Source: Alloprevotella sp.
GTDB taxonomy: Bacteria; Bacteroidota; Bacteroidia; Bacteroidales; Bacteroidaceae
Assembly: GCA_017477205.1 (NCBI GenBank)
Contig: JAFUXE010000005.1
Location: forward strand, 1 to 64,000
Length of the DNA: 64,000 nt
Reading direction: 5' to 3'
Shown: positions 57,999-64,000 of the stretch, piece by piece
How positions within the stretch are numbered: position 1 is the stretch's first letter
Layout of the letters: each line of letters starts with the position of its first letter
The notes under the pieces: generated by a model
Seen by the model: the letters and a program-made list of their open reading frames with translations, nothing else
What the model was told of the DNA's origin: nothing
Database searches by the model: none
Program-made: the position numbers and the translations under genes

Positions 57999-60968
57999 AT
58001 GAAAAAATTACTACTATTAATGACCGCTCTGCTAATGGGTGTTAGCGGAGCGTGGGCGGTAACCATTACGGTCACGTCAGAGAGCAAACTATGGTCAGAG
58101 TATGGTACTTGGACTGCTTACACATCTGACACATGGGGGACAACATGGAAGTCGGAGAATGAAGCTGTATGTATAACCAGTTCAAATACTGGATATATCA
58201 ACCGAACCCAAAGCCAAATAGCCCAAACCAATGTGACAATTTGGACACCTGCTGACGATGTGATGATAACTGGGTACTCCATAACCTTCAAAAGTAATCA
58301 TGGAAATGGCTCCACAATTACTGGCGCAGCAAAAACCGTAACATCATCAAGTACAACAGATGAAAAGACCTTTGAAGTCACTGGCATTTATTCTCATAAT
58401 GCTATATTTAAGGTTGTTACTTCTATGGCTAATATCGTTAGTTTCACCGTTACCTATGAAACCTTGCCATCCAAATCTGCAGAAGGATTCTATTTTATCA
58501 AGAACAGGTGGGATGCAAATAACACATACTATTTACTTGCTCAGCCATCTGTTAATGCAGCAAAAGCATATAAGTATAAGGTCGCAGATGAGGCTTCTAT
58601 CTATTCCAATAGTAATTATGTATGGAAGATCTCATCATACGATAGTTACCGGGTAATCCAGAATGTTGCTACCAGTCGTTACATCTCTAATTTTAATGCT
58701 GCTTATAATGAGACAACAAACTCGACCTCACGGGATGGATCGTATGTCAATATATTGAATACGACCTCCATCAATGATGCGGAAATATTCACCGAAACAG
58801 ATCGCAGTAGCGTCTATACAGGTGCTATAGCATTTTTAGCAAAATCAAAAGCGACCGATTGCTGGCTCAATTCATATAATTCTACAAATGGCGGAGCTGT
58901 TGGCTTTTACAACGCATCCCATGAAGGTGACAGAATGTTATTGACTCGTGTTTACAAAGTAACCTTTAAATCTGCTGATGAAAATGGCAACGAGGTGGCA
59001 GGCACCGTTCCCGTGAATGGAACAGCCACTAATGCAATCTATGTACCTGCAAATACTATACTGGCTTCTATTTCTGGAGCAAAATACTTTATTGGTGGTG
59101 TAGAGAAAACAGAAGCAGAAGTTAAGACAGCCGTAAGCGAAGTAACAGATGACAACCTTGTGGTTTATGTGACACCGTTGCACACAACCGTTACAATCAA
59201 TTTCAAGAAAGACGATGAGACAATTGCGACTAAAGAGTTGAGCGTTAAAGCAGGATTTGTATATGACATCGTCACGTCACTGGGATTCCAGTCTCGATAC
59301 ATATCCACGAATCCGGCGACAGTCACGGGCTCGACTTCAGATCAGAACATTGACGTAGAAACAACATTTACCCTCCCATTTAACGTGTCTTCCAACCCCG
59401 TAACAGATGAGTCAATGGCAAACGTCTATTATCTTACCTTGAACAGTAAGCATGCAAAGGGGAATCAGTTAACAACCTCACTGGATTACGAGGATAAAGA
59501 CTATTTCTGGACTTTTGGTGGTGACTATATCAATGGTTTCACTATATACAACAAGGGACAAGAAAACTACATGTCGAATGGTACGGAGGATAATTCTGTA
59601 GCTGCTTTTGATGGTTCGCAATCAAAGTATATGCTTTACTCAAATACGGATGCTGGGGTCTATTTCAAAGTAAAAGGAACAGAACAAAATTATCTGAATG
59701 ACCGAGGAAGTAAACTATCTACATGGAACCAATACGACCTAGTATATTGGGTTGAAGCAGGTGCTGCATCATCTTTTACGGGATGTTACATGACAATTGA
59801 ATCTGTAGAAGAAGACCTTTCCGATGCATATGCTTATCTCGACTCAAGAACAATCGGTAATTCTCTCGGACAATATACTGCAGGGGATTATACAAACACC
59901 GACAAGAGTACCGCTCTTTCTGATGCCCTAACAGCATATAATGACGGTAACGCATACACGGTAGCTGCTGCCGCCAAGTCATTGTGGGCCATTAGGAATG
60001 AAATCAGCGGTATCAATGTTCCTTCAGAAGGACAATTTGTATATTTCAAGAGCAGGAATAACAGCAGATACGCCAAAGCTGTTGATACAAATGCATCTAG
60101 TGTACAAATGCAGACTAGCGACGGCCAACCGACTATTGACAACATATTTGCATTTATAGGGAACAAATTTGTGTCCTATTCTAAGGGTAGATATATTGTC
60201 AATACGCGAGATATGGCAGCCCTTGGCACAGACGGTTCCACCTTTGAGTTCTTGGAATCGGATAACCCTGGAATGTATTTTATCAAATGTGGTTCCAACT
60301 ATATGTATGGCTATGATACGGGGAATGAAAGTATAGCCAAACTCGATAGAACTAGTACGACAAGTGGATATGAGGCACAGTGCCGCTGGTACATCCAAGA
60401 AGTCACCTCTCTCCCCGTAACAATTGGCGTATACAACATGAAGACCTTTAATGCGCCAGTAGCTGTAACCATTCCCAATTACGTGGAAGCATATTATGCC
60501 ACTTTGGACGGAAACAATGTTATTCTGACACAAATAGAAGGAACTATTCCCAAGAACACGCCAGTGATTCTGTATCGTACAGATAACGAAACCGTAGGAA
60601 GCGGGGAAGCTCGGACATTTGACTTCGCAATTGCGGACGATGTGGATGCCATCACAGGAAATGCCCTGACAGGAACAATTGCCGCAAAGGCTATTGAGAC
60701 AGGTGACCACACCTTGCAATATAACAAAAGTACAAACCAATTCGGATTCTACCTGCCCCTTGAAAGTGAGACTTGCATAAAAGGTTTCTCCGCTTATATC
60801 AGCGTATCCGAAGAATCAAGAGGCTTCCAATTGATCATGCCCAGCACAGGTGTTGAAACCATCAGCTTCAACTCTCATCAGAAAAACATCTACGACCTGC
60901 AAGGCCGCCGGATAGAAAAAGCCGGCAAGGGTTTGTACATCGTAAACGGCAAAAAAGTGATTTTTTAA
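57999..60968 (+). CDS. Large secreted protein with D-L-Q-G-R-R tail, AT-rich gene
   Basis: 989 residues with a signal peptide (KLLLLMTALLMGVSGAWA). The body consists of beta-rich modules: an N-terminal module (30-150, ITVTSESKLWSEYGTWTAYT), a RICIN- or lectin-like module around 155-310 with FYFIKNRWDANNTYYLLA and VWKISSYDSYRVIQNVATSR, and further modules with repeated YF.KSRNNSRYAK-type strings. The tail IYDLQGRRIEKAGKGLYIVN ends GKKVIF. Base composition is clearly more AT-rich than in the rest of the window, suggesting acquisition from another source. The function could be adhesion or glycan binding. Confidence 0.7.
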   Translation: MKKLLLLMTALLMGVSGAWAVTITVTSESKLWSEYGTWTAYTSDTWGTTWKSENEAVCITSSNTGYINRTQSQIAQTNVTIWTPADDVMITGYSITFKSNHGNGSTITGAAKTVTSSSTTDEKTFEVTGIYSHNAIFKVVTSMANIVSFTVTYETLPSKSAEGFYFIKNRWDANNTYYLLAQPSVNAAKAYKYKVADEASIYSNSNYVWKISSYDSYRVIQNVATSRYISNFNAAYNETTNSTSRDGSYVNILNTTSINDAEIFTETDRSSVYTGAIAFLAKSKATDCWLNSYNSTNGGAVGFYNASHEGDRMLLTRVYKVTFKSADENGNEVAGTVPVNGTATNAIYVPANTILASISGAKYFIGGVEKTEAEVKTAVSEVTDDNLVVYVTPLHTTVTINFKKDDETIATKELSVKAGFVYDIVTSLGFQSRYISTNPATVTGSTSDQNIDVETTFTLPFNVSSNPVTDESMANVYYLTLNSKHAKGNQLTTSLDYEDKDYFWTFGGDYINGFTIYNKGQENYMSNGTEDNSVAAFDGSQSKYMLYSNTDAGVYFKVKGTEQNYLNDRGSKLSTWNQYDLVYWVEAGAASSFTGCYMTIESVEEDLSDAYAYLDSRTIGNSLGQYTAGDYTNTDKSTALSDALTAYNDGNAYTVAAAAKSLWAIRNEISGINVPSEGQFVYFKSRNNSRYAKAVDTNASSVQMQTSDGQPTIDNIFAFIGNKFVSYSKGRYIVNTRDMAALGTDGSTFEFLESDNPGMYFIKCGSNYMYGYDTGNESIAKLDRTSTTSGYEAQCRWYIQEVTSLPVTIGVYNMKTFNAPVAVTIPNYVEAYYATLDGNNVILTQIEGTIPKNTPVILYRTDNETVGSGEARTFDFAIADDVDAITGNALTGTIAAKAIETGDHTLQYNKSTNQFGFYLPLESETCIKGFSAYISVSEESRGFQLIMPSTGVETISFNSHQKNIYDLQGRRIEKAGKGLYIVNGKKVIF

Positions 60969-60989
60969 TTTAACGAACAGATATCCAAC

Positions 60990-61178
60990 ATGAAAAAGTA
61001 TATGAAACCTGCCAGTGAAGTAATTGACCTCGTACTTGGCAATAACGTAATGGTGCAAACATCCATACAAGGTGGCATCCAGAAAAACGAGAGACTCACA
61101 GATGATACATCCAGCGGCAGTCTCTCCCGCGAGAAGTCAGGCGGCTTTGGCTCCGGCATGTGGGAAGATATGAAGTAG
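60990..61178 (+). CDS. Small protein (62 aa) downstream of the large secreted protein
   Basis: MKKYMKPASEVIDLVLGNN at the start and GGFGSGMWEDMK at the end. There is no signal peptide and little hydrophobicity. Similar small proteins with KKY.KP starts and a final aromatic-acidic W(D/E)(D/E) motif are frequent beside tail-bearing secreted proteins in Prevotella-like genomes, as far as I recall; no function is known. It is 21 bp after the secreted-protein gene, so it is probably in the same transcript. Its last codons form one arm of a long hairpin. Confidence 0.65.
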   Translation: MKKYMKPASEVIDLVLGNNVMVQTSIQGGIQKNERLTDDTSSGSLSREKSGGFGSGMWEDMK

Positions 61179-61199
61179 GCTGCCGCCTACTTCATATCT
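61166..61199 (+). terminator. Hairpin overlapping the end of the small gene
   Basis: Perfect 15-bp arms (61166-61180 with 61185-61199; core GATATGAAGTAGGC) and loop TGCC. There is no T-run directly behind it, so its role as terminator is uncertain. It includes the last four codons and the stop. Confidence 0.6.
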
Positions 61200-61652
61200 C
61201 CACCCATCCTTGCCTTTACCGCAGGGATTGGGGAACGCAATGGACGGCAAACGTTCGCCTGCATGCAGTCTTCCGCCCCTTCAGGGCTTACACTCATCAC
61301 AGGTGTGCACAAACCACGGGTCGGGGGTTACGCCCCCGCCTGTGGTCGGTCGCCCCGATGGGGCTGAAGGACAAGGCGAAATGTGGAGTTGGTACATTGA
61401 AAAACTTACCTCGCCCGCGGGTCGCGCACCAGCCACCTCGGACCTTCGTCCCTCGGGGCTGACGTACGCTGCGAGGCTCAGTGAAGTTTTTTCGGAGAAA
61501 AAACTTAGAGATTGTTAGTTAGTGTATAAAAAAGTTTTTGATCTCTAAGATGGAGGGCGGCGCCGTGAGGTGACGCCCTCCTAGTTTATACATGCCTTTA
61601 AGGTTTTTCAGGCAGGGAGTAGCAGGCTATCAGAGAGCATTCAACAAGCATT
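61200..61652. other. Intergenic region with several hairpins, no gene
   Basis: Inverted repeats at 61313-61346 (ACCACGGG..CCTGTGGT with CGGGGG/CCCCCG inside), 61352-61364 (GCCCCGATGGGGC), 61504-61512 with 61541-61549 (CTTAGAGAT/ATCTCTAAG) and 61552-61559 with 61574-61581 (GGAGGGCG/CGCCCTCC). Open frames on the plus strand here look like Pro/Arg-rich shadows. I see no tRNA or known RNA. Confidence 0.6.
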
Positions 61653-61753
61653 GTTCTCCGATAGTTCTCCAATAGTTCTTCGATAGTTGTTCGATTTTTA
61701 TCGGAGAACTATCGGAGAACTATCGAACAACTATCGAAGAACTATCGAACAAA
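61653..61753. repeat. Convergent 11-bp repeat tracts (GTTCTCCGATA / TATCGGAGAAC)
   Basis: Four direct units at 61653-61696 (GTTCTCCGATA type) and five units in the opposite sense at 61699-61753 (TATCGGAGAAC, TATCGGAGAAC, TATCGAACAAC, TATCGAAGAAC, TATCGAACAAA). All units keep an exact 11-bp period; the two tracts are complementary and could fold into one long hairpin or bind a protein on one helix face. Confidence 0.9.
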
Positions 61754-61773
61754 TGCGCTGCCTGTAGCCTGCC

Positions 61774-61817
61774 TGAGAGGAGACTGAGAGGAGGCTAAGA
61801 GGAGGCTAAGACGACAC
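61774..61817. repeat. Four 11-bp direct repeats (TGAGAGGAGGC type)
   Basis: TGAGAGGAGAC, TGAGAGGAGGC, TAAGAGGAGGC and TAAGACGACAC in direct succession. Same period as the tract just before, unrelated sequence. Confidence 0.8.
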
Positions 61818-61895
61818 TGATGCGAAACGACATAGCGAAACTTTCCTACGCCAATGCGAAAAATCTCGCAACGAAAATGCGAATCATGAATTAGT

Positions 61896-61941
61896 AAATC
61901 CTGCCGAACCGCACCCAAAATGGCTGCGTCCGGCAGGATTT
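61896..61941 (-). terminator. Hairpin 3' of the TonB receptor gene
   Basis: 11-bp perfect arms AAATCCTGCCG / CGGCAGGATTT (61896-61906 with 61931-61941), about 35 bp after the receptor stop on the minus strand. There is no clear U-tract, so termination is only likely. Confidence 0.5.
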
Positions 61942-61975
61942 GACACAAGTTTATTTTGCTGAATCGAACGGATTC

Positions 61976-64000
61976 CTATAATCTCACCTTCACACCGGCA
62001 AGGAAGAAGAGGCCGGGCTGACGGACGTTGCCGAGGTCGTAATAGCGCGTGGCGGTGAGGTTCTGCGCTTCCACGAAGAGCTCATACCGGGGGGCGCGCC
62101 ACTGAAGGCGACCGTCCAGGATGGCGTGCGTGCCGTAGGGCGTCAGCTCGCCCGTAGATACGCCGCCCTGATAGAGCAGATAGGCACCCTCGCGACGCTG
62201 GAGGCGCAGGCTCCACGTGGCGGAGAGGCGGCTCCAGACAGCATGGTCGAGGCGGCAGGTGAACTTGTGGCGCAGATATTCCAGGGCGTAGTTGGACTTG
62301 AAGATTTGCTGTGCGTCCTTGCGCTCCTGATGGATGTAGGTGTATCCCGCGCTGAACCGCTGCAGGGGCTGCGAGGTGCCCAGCATCGCGGCGAGGTCAA
62401 GGGCGGCGTTCAGGCTGACGCCCATGTTGTCCAGGCGGAAGCTCGTGGCGTGGTAGATGTCGTCGGCAGCGTACATCACCCAGTCAATCATGTCCGTGCC
62501 GTGGTTGTAGAAACCCCGCACATCTATTCTCCACGTACGCGCGCGATACTCCGCACCGAGCCGCCAGGCGCTGTTTTCCTCGGGCTTGAGGCCGACGTTG
62601 CCCTCCTGCGTGGGGCTTTTATAATACAAATCCGTGAATGTCGGCAGGCGCAGCGTGCGCTGCCACGAGGCATAGAGTTTCCAGCCATCCGAAGGCCTGT
62701 AGGAGAGGTTTGCCCCGGGGTAGAGACGGAAATGGCGGCCTACGGCCGAGTTGCGCTGCGCGAGGAGCGAGAGGTCAAGGGCGAAGGTATGCCAGTGCAA
62801 AGCCTGCCCGAGGGAAAGGGCGACGTTCGTGCGGTTGTCATGGTGCGTATAGTGCGAGAACTGCTGCGCCTCGTCCATCGGCCGCCCGAGGTTGGAGCTG
62901 AATATCTCCTCCTGCCGCAGCTCTGCTCCGAAGGACGTCATGCCGAGAAGTGCGCCCTGCGCCACCTTCCAGCGGGCATAGGAGCGGAAGCCGCCCGTGA
63001 AGACGTCGCCGCGGTGGAAGTTCTCCGCCGTGTGCGTGCCTCGGATGAGCTGGAAGTGGTCAACGTTGCGCGTCCAGGAGAACTCGGGCACGAAGCTCAC
63101 GCTGCCCGTCGTCTCGCCGCGCACTCCCACGTGGAAACGGCGCGTTGCCTCCCACTGGTTGGGATAGGCTGCGGAATAGAACGTGTTTGCCCCGAAGTCG
63201 TTGATGCCGAAGGCCGCCTGCGCACTCAGATGGTAGCCCTGTCCGCTGTAGCGTCCCTGCCAGAAGGCCTTGCCGCCCCGGAAGTCGCTGTTTTCCACGG
63301 CACCGTCGCTGCGGCGGTAGGAGAGAGAAAATGCCCCCTCAAGGCCCCCTCCAACCTCCCCCCTCCGGGGGAGGCTTCCTGCGGAGCACCACCCCATCCC
63401 TCCAGCCTCCCCCCTCCGGGGGAGGAGCTCAGCGCGGGCTTCTGCGAGGAATGTTCCGTAGGAACCAGCGCTCAAAGCCCCCTCTAAATCTCCCCTGGCC
63501 GGGGGAGATTTAGAGGGGGCTTTTGTTATCACATTCACCGCCCCGCTGAAAGCCTGGGAGCCGAATACGCTGGCCGCTGCGCCCTCGAGGATTTCGATGC
63601 GCACGATGTCGGAGAGATTTACGGGGAGGTCGGCCGCGTTGTGGCCTGTCTGTGGGTTGTTGAGGGGGAATCCGTTGACGAAGAATGCAATTTGGTCAAA
63701 GGTTCCGCCGTCGATGCTGATGTCCGTTTGCATACCAAAGCCGCCACGTTGCCGGACATCAATGCCCGTGGCAAGCTTCAATGCGTCGTTGATACTCGTG
63801 ACGCCCGCCGCAGCGAGGTCTTCCCGCGTCAGCACCTGTGTCTGCACAGCTGCCGCATCCGCCAGTCGTGTGACGGAAGGCGAAGCCACCACCCACGCAT
63901 CGCCCAGCACCACCGTGTCAGCCGCCTGACGGATGTCCGAGAGGGGCTTTGCCGCCGTCTGCGACAGGCAAGGTGCTGCCACCGAAAGCGTAGCGACGCT
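61976..64000 (-). CDS. TonB-dependent outer-membrane receptor with in-frame palindromic inserts (5' end cut by window edge)
   Basis: At least 674 residues; the frame is open to the last base, so the start lies to the right. After a probable signal-peptide end (LSVAAPCLSQ) come the plug domain (VLTREDLAAAGVTSINDALK, LKLATGIDVRQRGGFGMQTD, IRIEILEGAAASVFGSQAFSG) and a 22-strand-type barrel ending RYYDLGNVRQPGLFFLAGVK followed by VRL. No SusC-type N-terminal extension is visible, so it resembles the vitamin B12/siderophore type (BtuB-like). Residues about 150-215 contain three extra blocks ([33 protein letters not shown]) coded by palindromic repeats at 63331-63522. TonB at 17957 could energise it. 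Confidence 0.85.
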   Translation of the reverse strand, partial: SVATLSVAAPCLSQTAAKPLSDIRQAADTVVLGDAWVVASPSVTRLADAAAVQTQVLTREDLAAAGVTSINDALKLATGIDVRQRGGFGMQTDISIDGGTFDQIAFFVNGFPLNNPQTGHNAADLPVNLSDIVRIEILEGAAASVFGSQAFSGAVNVITKAPSKSPPARGDLEGALSAGSYGTFLAEARAELLPRRGEAGGMGWCSAGSLPRRGEVGGGLEGAFSLSYRRSDGAVENSDFRGGKAFWQGRYSGQGYHLSAQAAFGINDFGANTFYSAAYPNQWEATRRFHVGVRGETTGSVSFVPEFSWTRNVDHFQLIRGTHTAENFHRGDVFTGGFRSYARWKVAQGALLGMTSFGAELRQEEIFSSNLGRPMDEAQQFSHYTHHDNRTNVALSLGQALHWHTFALDLSLLAQRNSAVGRHFRLYPGANLSYRPSDGWKLYASWQRTLRLPTFTDLYYKSPTQEGNVGLKPEENSAWRLGAEYRARTWRIDVRGFYNHGTDMIDWVMYAADDIYHATSFRLDNMGVSLNAALDLAAMLGTSQPLQRFSAGYTYIHQERKDAQQIFKSNYALEYLRHKFTCRLDHAVWSRLSATWSLRLQRREGAYLLYQGGVSTGELTPYGTHAILDGRLQWRAPRYELFVEAQNLTATRYYDLGNVRQPGLFFLAGVKVRL
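63331..63522 (-). repeat. Three in-frame palindromic repeats inside the TonB receptor gene
   Basis: Block 1 near 63342-63375 has the core CCAACCTCCCCCCTCCGGGG, the inverse of the trmB repeat. Block 2, near 63401-63427, has CCAGCCTCCCCCCTCCGGGG. Block 3, 63474-63522, is a 22-bp-arm palindrome with core AAATCTCCCCTGGCCGGGGG flanked by AAAGCCCCCTCT and AGAGGGGGCTTT. All keep the receptor frame. Confidence 0.88.

Noticed and set aside
61160..61518. Overlapping plus-strand frames after the small gene
   Set aside because: The translations are Pro/Arg/Gly-rich and come from palindromic repeats; no conserved motif.

Overview
The window is a piece of a Bacteroidales chromosome, most likely from a Prevotella-like lineage with a fairly GC-rich genome. 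This is inferred from gene content and signals, not from a database search. The main pointers are TAnnTTTG/TAnnTTCG -7 boxes with upstream TTTG, DUF6078 and NigD-like proteins, the ExbB-ExbD-ExbD-TonB-PstS-TPR cluster, GH109, GH20 and GH92 enzymes, secreted proteins ending in a D(L/M)QGR(R/K) tail, and a Bacteroidetes-type dnaA/mce/amidase block. Both edges cut genes: a TraB/GumN-like protein on the left and a TonB-dependent receptor on the right.

Layout. 0-8 kb: a TraB-like protein, DUF6078, two lipoproteins that share a duplicated leader, DNA-repair-type genes (uracil-glycosylase-like and AlkZ-related, divergent), a nitroreductase, radC-lpxH, and a LuxR-type regulator. 8-15.4 kb, minus strand: a PASTA-RluD-Ddl-acyltransferase-NigD run, rpmH, trpS and ilvE. 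15.6-25 kb, plus strand: the TonB energising system with PstS-like and TPR partners, a GH109 enzyme and a subtilisin-like protease. 26-32 kb: xseA/xseB, trmB, a structured RNA, Mrp and DUF3667. 32-38.4 kb, minus strand: amidase-Mce-dnaA and malQ. 38.8-42.5 kb: an LTA-synthase-like membrane sulfatase, a PAP2 phosphatase and an XRE regulator, followed by about 1.2 kb of AT-rich sequence without a gene. 43.7-52.6 kb: holA, AMP nucleosidase, an HsdR-N-like protein, an HD hydrolase, a Fur-family regulator, GH20 and GH92. 52.7-61.2 kb: three secreted proteins with related C-terminal tails, two toxin-antitoxin modules and a second structured RNA; from about 55.7 kb the DNA is visibly AT-richer. The right end is a TonB receptor.

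The most unusual content is not in the genes. (1) At least six loci carry tandem arrays of short palindromes with a strict 22- or 23-bp period, mostly 3' of genes. Three of them share one sequence family built from interchangeable half-sites around a GCGC core; the others have unrelated sequences but the same period. Two further tracts have an 11-bp period. (2) A structured RNA occurs as two full copies that keep the same helices with different bases, plus a truncated copy; a toxin-antitoxin pair lies between the truncated and the second full copy. (3) Palindromic GC-rich repeats sit in frame inside trmB, the TonB receptor and the LTA-synthase-like protein and add extra peptide without breaking the frame, much like the palindromic elements known inside Rickettsia genes.
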